Shown here: piece by piece, positions 1-5,787 of the stretch
Position numbering within the stretch: position 1 is the stretch's first letter
Layout of the letters: every line of letters starts with the position of its first letter
DNA from: an uncultured Sulfitobacter sp.
GTDB taxonomy: Bacteria > Pseudomonadota > Alphaproteobacteria > Rhodobacterales > Rhodobacteraceae
DNA length: 5,787 bases
Direction of reading: 5' to 3'
NCBI GenBank assembly: GCA_937923365.1
Contig: CALAIJ010000054.1
Span: forward strand, 1-5,787
Program-made: the position numbers and the translations under genes
Notes under the pieces: generated by a model
Told to the model about the DNA's origin: nothing
What the model saw: only the letters and a program-made list of their open reading frames with translations
Databases searched by the model: none

Positions 1-210
1 GTGATGTCAGCTACGCTAAAAGAGGTTGAGAACCTGATTGGGCGTCCGCTGAAACACTGGATTCCGATGGATATCAAAGCGGCACGGCGCGCCACCGACA
101 TGGGCCAGCCATTGCGCAGCAGCGCGAAACGTTCTGCTGCAACGCGGGCAATCGACCAGCTTGCCGAACATCTGTTTGCCGACAAGGCGAAAGGAAAACG
201 TGATGTTTAG
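1..210 (+). CDS. cpaE: CpaE/TadZ-like pilus assembly ATPase, C-terminal fragment
   Basis: This is the last 69 codons of a gene whose start lies left of the window; the frame is open from base 1 to the TAG at 208-210. CpaE/TadZ proteins are MinD/ParA-like ATPases, usually around 400 residues, that place the Tad pilus machine in the cell. The fragment resembles the family's C-terminal tail: a segment around residues 8-24 (EVENLIGRPLKHWIPMD) like the usual 'GR.i...iP.D' stretch, then an alanine-rich part and 'MGQPL' at residues 34-38, matching the typical 'A.n.GkPL' motif, then a helix ending in a basic tail. The Walker motifs would be upstream and cannot be seen. The GTG at base 1 is probably an internal valine rather than a start, because the visible part is a tail and not a whole domain. 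The identification rests on this short similarity plus the position directly before cpaF, where cpaE normally sits. The stop overlaps the cpaF start by 8 nt. Confidence 0.8.
   Translation: MMSATLKEVENLIGRPLKHWIPMDIKAARRATDMGQPLRSSAKRSAATRAIDQLAEHLFADKAKGKRDV
191..195 (+). promoter_or_regulatory. Ribosome binding site of cpaF
   Basis: AAGGA lies 7 nt before the ATG at 203, inside the end of the cpaE-like gene. It supports the start at 203 rather than the longer open frame from 161, which would add 14 residues that overlap cpaE and have no such site. Confidence 0.75.
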
Positions 211-1639
211 TGCTTTCAAGACACCTCCCCCTGCCGCCGAGGCAGTACCTCTTGCGCCAAGCGCGCCGGCCCAGCCGGTGACACCGGCGCAAGAGGTACC
301 CTCCGCGCCAAAGCCGGCCCAGCCTGTGCCAGCTGCACCCCCCGCCGAGACGCCCCAGCAAACTGTGCCGGATCAAGGTGATCTCAAACGGCGGCTACAC
401 GAATTGCTGTTGGAAAAGCTGAACCTGACCATGCTGGAAAAAGTGGCCAAAGAGGACTTGCGCCGCGAAATCAGACACATCAGCGCCAACTACATGCAAA
501 ACGAAGGGCAGATCATGCCCCGCCCCGCTTTCGAGGCGCTGATCGAAGAGCTGCTGGACGAAGTGCTAGGGTTGGGCCCGTTGGAGCCGTTGCTGGCCGA
601 CCCGAACGTCAACGACATTCTGGTCAACGGTGTGGACAAAGTTTTTGTCGAACGCCGCGGCCAGTTGGAGCGTGTGAACGTCCGGTTCCGCGACGAGCGG
701 CACCTGTTGCGGATCATCGACAAGATCGTCAGCCGTATCGGGCGGCGCATCGATGAAAGCCAGCCATGGGTGGATGCGCGCCTTGAGGATGGCAGCCGCG
801 TGAATGCGATCATCCGACCTTGTGCGATTGACGGGCCCAGCCTGTCGATCCGCAAGTTCTCCAAAACGCCGCTGCACATGGAGCGGTTGTTGGAGGCTGG
901 CGCGCTGACCAAACCTGCTGCGCAATTTTTGGAAGCGGCTGTCAAAGGCCGGATGAATGCGCTCATTTCGGGGGGCACCGGCTCTGGCAAGACCACAATG
1001 TTGAATGCCATGTCCGCCTCTATCGACCCGCGCCACCGCATGGTCACCATCGAAGACGCAGCCGAATTGCAGTTGCAGCAAGAACACGTTGTCCGGCTTG
1101 AGACGCGCCCCGCCAATGCCGAAGGTGTCGGCGCGATCACCCAGCGTGACTTGCTGGTAAACGCGCTGCGGATGCGGCCTGACCGGATCATGGTGGGCGA
1201 AGTGCGCGGGTCCGAGGCGTTTGACATGCTTCAGGCCATGAACACAGGCCACGACGGTTCCATGACGACCATCCACGCCAACACCGCCCGCGACGCCATT
1301 GGCCGGTTGGAGCAGATGGTCACCATGATCGGCAACGACTTTCCCATGCAGGCGATCCGCAGCCAGATCGCGGCGGGCCTGCAACTGGTGTTGCAACTGA
1401 ACCGTCTGTCCGATGGCCGTCGTCGCGTCATGTCGATTTCCGAGATTGTCGGCCTCGAAGGGGATGTCATCATGATGCAGGACATTTTTGTTTTCAAAAA
1501 GATGGGCGTGGATGCAGATGGCAACGTCCAGGGGCGCATGATGGCCACGGGCATCCGCCCCAAATGTTTTGAGGCGCTGATGGCTTCCGGCGTGCCACTG
1601 GCCGCAGAGGCGTTCAACCCCAATGCAGGGGGGCTCTGA
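203..1639 (+). CDS. cpaF: CpaF/TadA Flp pilus assembly secretion ATPase
   Basis: Hexameric type II/IV secretion ATPase (PilT/VirB11 superfamily) that works at the cytoplasmic face of the inner membrane and powers Flp pilus assembly. The product from ATG 203 is 478 residues. Residues about 6-60 are a Pro/Ala-rich, probably disordered linker. A helical N-terminal domain follows, with the family stretch 'GLGPLEPLLADPNVNDILVN' at 123-142. The ATPase core shows Walker A GGTGSGKT (257-264, catalytic Lys263), an Asp-box region VTIEDAAEL (281-289), a Walker B region RIMVGEVRG (328-336, Glu333), and a His box TGHDGSMTTIHAN (348-360). All key residues are present, so the protein should be active. The length is normal for the family. 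It overlaps the upstream cpaE-like gene by 8 nt and is 1 nt from tadB, which places it inside the tad operon. Identity is firm at family level. The linker carries an internal duplication, described separately. Confidence 0.97.
   Translation: MFSAFKTPPPAAEAVPLAPSAPAQPVTPAQEVPSAPKPAQPVPAAPPAETPQQTVPDQGDLKRRLHELLLEKLNLTMLEKVAKEDLRREIRHISANYMQNEGQIMPRPAFEALIEELLDEVLGLGPLEPLLADPNVNDILVNGVDKVFVERRGQLERVNVRFRDERHLLRIIDKIVSRIGRRIDESQPWVDARLEDGSRVNAIIRPCAIDGPSLSIRKFSKTPLHMERLLEAGALTKPAAQFLEAAVKGRMNALISGGTGSGKTTMLNAMSASIDPRHRMVTIEDAAELQLQQEHVVRLETRPANAEGVGAITQRDLLVNALRMRPDRIMVGEVRGSEAFDMLQAMNTGHDGSMTTIHANTARDAIGRLEQMVTMIGNDFPMQAIRSQIAAGLQLVLQLNRLSDGRRRVMSISEIVGLEGDVIMMQDIFVFKKMGVDADGNVQGRMMATGIRPKCFEALMASGVPLAAEAFNPNAGGL
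245..299. repeat. 14-bp perfect inverted repeat inside cpaF
   Basis: GTACCTCTTGCGCC (245-258) is the exact reverse complement of GGCGCAAGAGGTAC (286-299), with 27 nt between. A second, competing hairpin, GCCGGT-GAC-ACCGGC (274-288), has a perfect 6-bp stem and 3-nt loop and shares bases with the right arm. Both lie about 40-100 nt after the start codon. Whether either folds in the mRNA is not known. Confidence 0.7.
245..330 (+). repeat. Imperfect 51-nt-period tandem duplication in the cpaF linker
   Basis: Two related copies begin at 245 and 296, exactly 51 nt (17 codons) apart. They encode VPLAPSAPAQPV (residues 15-26) and VPSAPKPAQPV (32-42). At DNA level both contain GCGCCA followed by GCCGGCCCAGCC; the second copy lacks one codon. 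This looks like an old in-frame duplication that lengthened the linker. It does not disturb the reading frame. Confidence 0.75.
1627..1633 (+). promoter_or_regulatory. Ribosome binding site of tadB
   Basis: AGGGGGG lies 7 nt before the ATG at 1641, inside the last codons of cpaF. It favours the start at 1641 over the in-frame ATG at 1623. Confidence 0.65.
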
Positions 1640-1640
1640 G

Positions 1641-2597
1641 ATGTCGCTGTCGCTTACCACGATCTGGATTGCCGCAGCACTCAGCATCTTGTTGTTGGGC
1701 GGATTGGCCTTGCGTCTGATCTTTGCGCCTGAGGCCGCGCAGGAAAAGGTGCGTGCAGGCAGGCTCAAGGCTCTTGGTCCTGAAAGTCAGGGCCAGACCG
1801 CCGAAGCGTTGGTGCGCAATAACGCGGCTGCGCGGCTTGGGTGCGAACTGCCGGTGATCGGCAATGTGACGCTTTTGCTGCAGCGCGCAGGCTTTGAAGG
1901 GCGCGGTCCGATCATCGCACTTATGTGCGGCTCTGCGGGGTTCCTCTTTGGTGCCGTTCTGTCGATCATCCTGCATGCAGGCGTGGCCTTTCCACTGGGG
2001 ATACTGGCAAGCGCCATGATGACCCGAAGCTTTCTCAAGGCGCGCCATCAGCGACGGGTGAATGCGTTGGTCCAGCAATTGCCCGATGCGCTTGACCTGA
2101 TGATGCGCGGCTTGCGCGTCGGCCATCCGGTGAATGCCACCATCGCCAATGTCGGGCGCAGTATGCCCGATCCGATCGGTGCGGAATTCCGACAGCTGGG
2201 CGAGCAAATCGCCCACGGGGATTTCCTTGTGGATGCGTTCAAGGATTTTGGTGAGCGGGTGGGCCAAGAAGATGTGGAATATCTGGCTGTTGCGGTCAGC
2301 ATCCAGCACGGAACGGGTGGCAATCTGGCAGAGATGCTCGGCACGCTCAGCCAGGTTGTGCGCGACCGGATCGTGATGCGGCGGCGGATTATGGCGCTTT
2401 CCTCAGAAGGGCGACTGTCGGCCACGCTGCTGTCGGCGATGCCTGTTGTGATCTATCTGGCGACGTCGATCACTGCGCCTGAATATTATAGCGGCGTCAG
2501 CGATGATCCGATGTTCCGGCCCCTTGCCTGGGCCATCGTGTTGCTGGTGATCGGAAACTATCTGGCCTTGCGCAAGCTTGTGTCGTTCAAATTTTAA
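1641..2597 (+). CDS. tadB: TadB-like Flp pilus platform protein (T2SF family)
   Basis: Polytopic inner-membrane protein of the Tad pilus machine. TadB and TadC are homologues of the type II secretion platform protein GspF; in the known model they transmit ATPase motion to the growing pilin fibre. The product from ATG 1641 is 318 residues, the usual size. Hydrophobic segments are at about 7-28, 92-128 (probably two helices), 262-279 and 294-311. The cytoplasmic T2SF domain spans about 142-270: it opens with 'QLPDALDLMMRGLRVGHPV' (146-164) and has the typical 'GTGGNLAEMLGTLSQVVRDR' stretch (224-243). The assignment as TadB rather than TadC rests on gene order (straight after cpaF) and on that glycine-rich motif. 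Only 1 nt separates it from the cpaF stop, so translation is probably coupled. Confidence 0.94.
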   Translation: MSLSLTTIWIAAALSILLLGGLALRLIFAPEAAQEKVRAGRLKALGPESQGQTAEALVRNNAAARLGCELPVIGNVTLLLQRAGFEGRGPIIALMCGSAGFLFGAVLSIILHAGVAFPLGILASAMMTRSFLKARHQRRVNALVQQLPDALDLMMRGLRVGHPVNATIANVGRSMPDPIGAEFRQLGEQIAHGDFLVDAFKDFGERVGQEDVEYLAVAVSIQHGTGGNLAEMLGTLSQVVRDRIVMRRRIMALSSEGRLSATLLSAMPVVIYLATSITAPEYYSGVSDDPMFRPLAWAIVLLVIGNYLALRKLVSFKF

Positions 2598-2601
2598 GGT
2601 G
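2596..2601 (+). promoter_or_regulatory. Ribosome binding site of tadC
   Basis: AAGGTG, 5 nt before the ATG at 2607, overlaps the last two bases of the tadB TAA stop. Ribosomes ending tadB would finish on this site, which fits coupled translation. Confidence 0.65.
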
Positions 2602-2606
2602 CCAGG

Positions 2607-3590
2607 ATGAGCTCATTTTTAACAACAGAGCGTATCCAGAATGCGTTTTCGTCGGATAGCCTGATGCTCTACGCGGCGGGCTTTGCAGGATTGCTGCTGG
2701 TGCTTGGCCTGTTTGGCTTGCTTTTTTCCCGCGACCGCACGGCAGACCGTATGCGGGCCGTCGCGTTGGAGTTGAACGGAAATGCGCCGGACCTGAGCAA
2801 GAAAGACGAAGTCGCGCCCAAGGGTTGGAAAAAGGCGTTGATCCCCGAGGATCCGTCCGAGCGGGCACAGATCAGGTTTCAACTGGCCAAGGTCGGTTTT
2901 GACGGGCCGCGCGTGGTCGAGGTGTTCTTTCTTCTGCGATTGCTTCTTGCGTTTTTGCCGCCCCTTCTGGTTTTCGGCGCTGTGGGGCTGGCCCGCGCAG
3001 AGATGTTGCCGGGCCTTTGGTCGGACACAATCAACACCACCCCGCCCATTGCGCTGCTGCAAGTGGTTGCCTTGGGCACGGCCATCGGGTTCTACGGTCC
3101 CGGCTATTGGCTCAAAGCGCGGATCAAGGCGCGGCAGGAAAAGATACGCGCGGCCTTTCCCAACGCGCTTGATTTGGTGCAAATTTCGGTTGAGGCAGGG
3201 CTGGGCTTTGATGCGGCCATCACACGGGTTGGCAATGAACTGGGCCGTGTGGCGCCCGAGGTTGCCTATGAATTCCTGCTGCTTCAGCTTGAGATACAAG
3301 CAGGGCGGGATCGCGAAGGCGCGCTGTTCGACATGGCTGACCGGATGGGCATTGACGAGGCAAAGTCCTTTGCGCTGGTCATCACCCAATCCTTGCAGTT
3401 CGGTACCAGCCTGACCCATGCATTGAAGTCCTATGCCATCGAGATGCGTACCCTCAGGGAGCTGGCCGCTCAGGAAAAGGCCAACAGGCTGCCTGTCCAG
3501 ATGTCAGGAGTGATGTCGGTCCTGATGTTGCCCGCGTTGTTCCTGATCACGCTGACGCCGATCATCATCCGCTACATGGCGATCTTTTGA
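2607..3590 (+). CDS. tadC: TadC-like Flp pilus platform protein (T2SF family)
   Basis: Second GspF-type inner-membrane platform protein of the Tad machine and probable partner of TadB. It has 327 residues, a normal length. Hydrophobic segments are at about 19-40, 104-128, 146-168 and 300-324. A charged cytoplasmic stretch (about 41-103) separates the first two. The T2SF domain (about 184-313) starts with 'FPNALDLVQISVEAGLGF' (184-201) and contains 'QSLQFGTSLTHALKSYAIEM' (261-280). The C-terminal part, with 'NRLPVQMSGVMSVLMLPALF' (293-312), is characteristic of TadC. It begins 9 nt after the tadB stop and has its own Shine-Dalgarno sequence. It is the last plus-strand gene: no tadD-like TPR gene follows, and the next gene is convergent. 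Confidence 0.94.
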   Translation: MSSFLTTERIQNAFSSDSLMLYAAGFAGLLLVLGLFGLLFSRDRTADRMRAVALELNGNAPDLSKKDEVAPKGWKKALIPEDPSERAQIRFQLAKVGFDGPRVVEVFFLLRLLLAFLPPLLVFGAVGLARAEMLPGLWSDTINTTPPIALLQVVALGTAIGFYGPGYWLKARIKARQEKIRAAFPNALDLVQISVEAGLGFDAAITRVGNELGRVAPEVAYEFLLLQLEIQAGRDREGALFDMADRMGIDEAKSFALVITQSLQFGTSLTHALKSYAIEMRTLRELAAQEKANRLPVQMSGVMSVLMLPALFLITLTPIIIRYMAIF

Positions 3591-3727
3591 AGACGCGCGG
3601 TTAACGGACCGTTGCAAGGGGTGCGCGCGCATGGGGTTTGCGGGTCCTCAGGCCAGCCACCAAACTTCCGGGCTTTTGAACCATTTGGAAGCAGGGGCTG
3701 GCGATCAGACGTGGGCAAGTTCCTGCG
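3591..3727. other. Convergent intergenic region between tadC and the minus-strand operon
   Basis: These 137 bp separate the tadC stop from the stop of the dehydrogenase gene. No supported gene lies here; an open frame starting at 3631 has no family resemblance and runs antisense into the dehydrogenase. No stem with a clear T-tract is present on either strand. The nearest candidate on the plus strand is CCTG-CGT-CAGG (3722-3732) followed by TTTCTTTC, but a 4-bp stem is too weak to call a terminator. Confidence 0.7.
3652..3702. repeat. Nested inverted repeat in the convergent intergenic region
   Basis: The outer arms GCCAGCC (3652-3658) and GGCTGGC (3696-3702) pair perfectly over 7 bp. Inside them CTTCC (3665-3669) and GGAAG (3687-3691) pair over 5 bp, with small asymmetric internal loops (6 and 4 nt) and a 17-nt apical loop. 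The element could fold from either strand between two converging operons and so might mark transcript ends, but it has no U-tract and could be chance. Confidence 0.4.
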
Positions 3728-4570
3728 TCAGGTTTCTTTCTTGTCGTTCACAATGTTCATCTGTGCGAGGCCGGATTGACCAAGGTCCACTTTCGCGAAA
3801 GGGCCACCATGGCGCATTTCGCCAGGATCACTCAGGTCCACGGGTCCCTGTTCGGCCAATACCTTTTCGGCAAACTGCTCTGCATTATCCTTAGGGCGGT
3901 ATCCAAGATAAGAGGCCAATGTGTTGTCCACAGGCGCGCGGTCGTTGTTCGACACACCGTAGATGATCGAAAACCCGACGGAGGGTGTGTCAACGGCACG
4001 CTCCACCAGATGGATCAGGTCGTCGTAGCTGAGCCATGAGCCCAAGGCCCGCGCGTTGTTCACCTGTGCGGCAGAGAGGATCCGCAGGTGCACGCTCTCC
4101 ATCTGGCGCTTTTCCCAGTACATGCGGCCAAGGTCTTCGGTAAAACACTTGGCCAGACCATAGAAGGTGTCGGGACGGTGTGCGGCATCAATGCCGATGA
4201 AATCCTGCTTGGGATGCATGCCAACGGCGTGGATGGATGACGCGTAAACAATGCGGCGCACGCCGTGTTGGTAGCCTGCCTCCCAGATGTTGTAGGAGCC
4301 CACGAAATTCGGGCCCAGCATCTGCTCAAACGGAACTTCATCCACGATGGCGCCAAAGTGGATCACCATATCCGCCCCTTCAAGGAGCGGATAGATATCG
4401 TCATACTTGGCCAAATCCGCCTGAACATAACGCTCACCCTCATAGAGTTTGCCCAGATCGTCAGCGATATCCGTGGAGAGCAATTCATCGCAAATCTTGC
4501 TTAGCGGTTCACGCAGATACGACCCAAGACGGCCTGCAGCTCCGGTCAAGACGAGTTTCTTCAGTTTCAT
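3728..4570 (-). CDS. Uronate dehydrogenase-like NAD(P)-dependent SDR oxidoreductase
   Basis: 280-residue extended short-chain dehydrogenase/epimerase. The Rossmann motif is TGAAGRLG (9-16, Gly10/13/16). The catalytic set is Ser111-Ser112 in ASSIHAVG and YGLAK (Tyr137, Lys141). From memory, the overall pattern is close to Agrobacterium uronate dehydrogenase (Udh, about 265 residues), which oxidises D-galacturonate and D-glucuronate to aldarolactones. Shared stretches include 'KCFTEDLGRMYWEK' (141-154), 'SWLSYDD' (178-184) and 'GYRPKDNAEQF' (223-233). His114 and Arg174 align with Udh substrate-binding residues, but positions equivalent to Udh Ser75 and Asn112 appear to be Val76 and Ile113, so the substrate may differ. 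The C-terminal tail (about 240-280) looks somewhat longer. It is the last gene of the minus-strand operon, 14 nt after the aldolase. SDR family is certain; uronate as substrate is only a possibility. Confidence 0.88.
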   Translation of the reverse strand: MKLKKLVLTGAAGRLGSYLREPLSKICDELLSTDIADDLGKLYEGERYVQADLAKYDDIYPLLEGADMVIHFGAIVDEVPFEQMLGPNFVGSYNIWEAGYQHGVRRIVYASSIHAVGMHPKQDFIGIDAAHRPDTFYGLAKCFTEDLGRMYWEKRQMESVHLRILSAAQVNNARALGSWLSYDDLIHLVERAVDTPSVGFSIIYGVSNNDRAPVDNTLASYLGYRPKDNAEQFAEKVLAEQGPVDLSDPGEMRHGGPFAKVDLGQSGLAQMNIVNDKKET

Positions 4571-4578
4571 CGCGAATG

Positions 4579-4584
4579 TCCTTT
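4579..4584 (-). promoter_or_regulatory. Ribosome binding site of the SDR dehydrogenase gene
   Basis: On the minus strand AAAGGA lies 8 nt before the ATG (4570-4568). It fills most of the 14-nt gap after the aldolase stop and supports the chosen start. Confidence 0.7.
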
Positions 4585-5358
4585 TCAGATCAATTTATTT
4601 TTGACGGAAGCCAGCAGGGTGTCCGCGCCTTTGGCCAGCAGTCCTGCGTCCGAGCCACAGGCCACAAAGCTGAACCCGTCGTTCAACAGGTCCGCGGCAA
4701 AAGCCGGATCAGAGACCAGCGTGCCGACCGGCATGCCACGCTCCATCAGTTTGCGTGCGGCAGGGCGGATAAACTTCCAGATCTCGGGGTCCATGGGCTT
4801 TCCCAGAATACCCATGTCCGCACCGATGTCGGCGGGGCCGAAAAAGATGCCATCGATCCCTTCGATGTCCGCATAGGCTAGCACGTTTTCGACTGCTTGC
4901 ACGGTTTCGACCTGCACCAGAATGGCGGTCTGGTTCTCGACTTCCTCAAAGTAATCCGTGACGCGGCCAAAACGGTTGGCGCGCGTTGTGCCGGCGACAC
5001 CGCGATTGCCACGCGGCGGATAGCGGCAGGCGGCGACGGCGGATACTGCCTCTTCCACGCTTTCGACCATCGGGAACAACAGGCCGGGGACACCCAGATC
5101 CAGCAGGCGTTTGACCTTGACCGTGTCGTTCCAGTCTGGCCGCACAATTGGCGTTGTGGTCGTGGCCTCAAACGCCTGTAGCTGACCCAGCAGGGAGTGC
5201 AATTCATTTGGCGAATGTTCCATGTCCAGCAGGGCCCAATCATAGCCAGCGGGGGCCACAGCTTCGGCGGCATAAGCGCTTGACAGGCTGACCCAAAGGC
5301 CCACTTGCTGCTTGCCCGCACGGATCGCCTTGAGGAAGGCGTTTTCTTTGACGTTCAT
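4585..5358 (-). CDS. HpcH/HpaI-family class II pyruvate aldolase
   Basis: 257-residue metal-dependent aldolase of the family that includes HpaI (4-hydroxy-2-oxoheptanedioate aldolase), GarL (5-keto-4-deoxyglucarate aldolase) and RhmA (2-keto-3-deoxyrhamnonate aldolase). These cleave 2-keto-3-deoxy or 4-hydroxy-2-oxo acids to pyruvate plus an aldehyde. The known active-site set is visible: catalytic base His48 in DMEHSPN, Arg73 in VRPDWND, metal ligands Glu151 in QVETVQAVEN and Asp177 in FFGPADIGADMG, and the YPPRGNRG loop (113-120). Length and motif spacing match HpaI closely (His45, Arg70, Glu149, Asp175 there). The enzyme should be cytoplasmic and active. Its ATG overlaps the upstream TGA as ATGA, so it is translated together with the FAD oxidoreductase. 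Active-site residues alone do not separate HpaI, GarL and RhmA specificities. The Udh-like neighbour would suit a sugar-acid substrate, but that is inference. Confidence 0.93.
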   Translation of the reverse strand: MNVKENAFLKAIRAGKQQVGLWVSLSSAYAAEAVAPAGYDWALLDMEHSPNELHSLLGQLQAFEATTTTPIVRPDWNDTVKVKRLLDLGVPGLLFPMVESVEEAVSAVAACRYPPRGNRGVAGTTRANRFGRVTDYFEEVENQTAILVQVETVQAVENVLAYADIEGIDGIFFGPADIGADMGILGKPMDPEIWKFIRPAARKLMERGMPVGTLVSDPAFAADLLNDGFSFVACGSDAGLLAKGADTLLASVKNKLI

Positions 5359-5787
5359 ATCACAGCCTTTTCGAGAAATTTCTCACCCTTTTCGATACGC
5401 TCATATCCGAATGGTGACAAATCAAGCGAGCGGTATTCACCATGTGCCACCAGTTCCGCGATCCCGCGCGCCATGGCAGGGGCCTGTTGCAGCCCGTGGC
5501 CCGAAAAGCCGTTGAGCATCACAAAGTTCTCCACCTTTGTGTGCCGTCCCAGAATGGCGTTCTGGTCAAACGTGTTGAAGGCATAGTGGCCTACCCATTC
5601 GTTGATGATCTTGACCTGTTCAAACGCAGGCACACGGGTGGCGACGATGGGCCAGACCTTTTCCATCCACAAGGAATGGTCAAAACCGAAATCATCAGGG
5701 GCCACGTCCGGGTCCACATCCGGTGGGCAGCCTGCGAGGTAATACTTGCCTTCCGAGCGCATATGCACACCCGAGGGATCAATCGTC
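5355..5787 (-). CDS. FAD-dependent oxidoreductase (DAO/FOXRED1-like), C-terminal part
   Basis: The C-terminal 143 residues of a flavoprotein whose start is beyond the right edge; the frame stays open to the last base. DAO-family enzymes oxidise amino acids, N-methyl amino acids, glycerol-3-phosphate or similar compounds using FAD. The visible part starts with 'TIDPSGVHMRSEG' (1-13), typical of the substrate domain. Near the end is 'NGFSGHGLQQAP' (92-103), the FAD-contacting signature seen in FOXRED1-like proteins, followed by 'EYRSLDLSPFGYERI' (117-131). The N-terminal GxGxxG dinucleotide site and any residues defining substrate cannot be seen. An internal GTG at 5768 should not be taken as the start, because conserved sequence continues upstream of it. 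The stop overlaps the aldolase start by 4 nt (ATGA), so it is the upstream gene of the same operon. Family is well supported; substrate is unknown. Confidence 0.87.
   Translation of the reverse strand, partial: TIDPSGVHMRSEGKYYLAGCPPDVDPDVAPDDFGFDHSLWMEKVWPIVATRVPAFEQVKIINEWVGHYAFNTFDQNAILGRHTKVENFVMLNGFSGHGLQQAPAMARGIAELVAHGEYRSLDLSPFGYERIEKGEKFLEKAVI
5366..5371 (-). promoter_or_regulatory. Ribosome binding site of the aldolase gene
   Basis: On the minus strand AAAAGG lies 7 nt before the ATG (5358-5356), inside the end of the oxidoreductase gene. It supports this start and coupled translation. Confidence 0.65.

Noticed and set aside
1..210. A separate small gene starting at the GTG at base 1
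   Set aside because: The translated sequence resembles a CpaE/TadZ C-terminal tail and sits directly before cpaF, so a truncated cpaE is the simpler reading.
490..1227. 245-codon minus-strand open frame within cpaF
   Set aside because: Ser/Arg-rich composition, no domain, fully antisense to the CpaF ATPase core.
566..1768. 400-codon open frame on the minus strand antisense to cpaF and the start of tadB
   Set aside because: It lies opposite genes with clear family motifs, is rich in His/Arg/Gln as expected for an antisense shadow in GC-rich DNA, and shows no recognisable domain.
2619..3419. 266-codon minus-strand open frame antisense to tadC
   Set aside because: No family resemblance; tadC has firm motifs and membrane segments on the other strand.
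3601..3605. TTAAC as half of a CtrA binding site
   Set aside because: No matching TTAA half-site at the required 7-nt spacing on either side, and the position after tadC between convergent genes is wrong for a promoter.
3722..3740. CCTG-CGT-CAGG followed by TTTCTTTC as an intrinsic terminator for the tad operon
   Set aside because: The stem has only 4 bp and cannot be extended, and the T-tract is interrupted by C.
3631..3894. 87-codon plus-strand open frame starting in the convergent gap, possible small gene or tadD remnant
   Set aside because: No TPR-like pattern, no clear Shine-Dalgarno sequence, and more than half of it is antisense to the dehydrogenase gene.
4237..4881. 214-codon plus-strand open frame across the dehydrogenase-aldolase junction
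   Set aside because: Antisense to two well-supported genes and without recognisable motifs.

Overview
The window looks like chromosomal DNA of an alphaproteobacterium, most likely a Rhodobacterales/Roseobacter-group member. This rests on three things: the gene order of the Flp/Tad pilus genes, the fairly GC-rich coding bias (which also creates long antisense open frames), and a downstream set of organic-acid catabolic genes typical of that group. No species can be assigned from the sequence alone.

Left part (1-3590, plus strand): the distal half of a Tad (tight adherence, type IVc pilus) operon. It holds the last 69 codons of a CpaE/TadZ-like ATPase, a complete CpaF/TadA secretion ATPase (203-1639), and two complete inner-membrane platform proteins, TadB (1641-2597) and TadC (2607-3590). 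Spacing is very tight (8-nt overlap, 1-nt gap, 9-nt gap) and each start has a clear Shine-Dalgarno sequence, so this is one translationally coupled unit. TadZ localises the machine, CpaF hydrolyses ATP to drive it, and TadB and TadC form the platform that extrudes pilin. The series stops after TadC; the tadD-type gene that often follows is not here.

Middle (3591-3727): a 137-bp convergent intergenic region with no gene and no convincing intrinsic terminator. It contains a nested inverted repeat at about 3652-3702.

Right part (3728-5787, minus strand): a tight three-gene catabolic operon read from right to left. It holds the C-terminal 143 residues of a FOXRED1/DAO-type FAD-dependent oxidoreductase (running off the right edge), a complete HpcH/HpaI-family class II pyruvate aldolase (4585-5358, ATGA overlap with the oxidoreductase), and a complete uronate dehydrogenase-like NAD(P)-dependent SDR (3728-4570, 14-nt gap). 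Together they suggest oxidation of a small carboxylated or sugar-acid compound followed by retro-aldol cleavage to pyruvate plus an aldehyde. The substrate cannot be read from the sequence.

No RNA gene, CRISPR array, insertion sequence or phage gene was seen. I found no clearly new system. The most useful leads are the altered substrate-pocket positions in the dehydrogenase, the unassigned pathway of the minus-strand operon, and a small tandem duplication with an inverted repeat in the cpaF linker.
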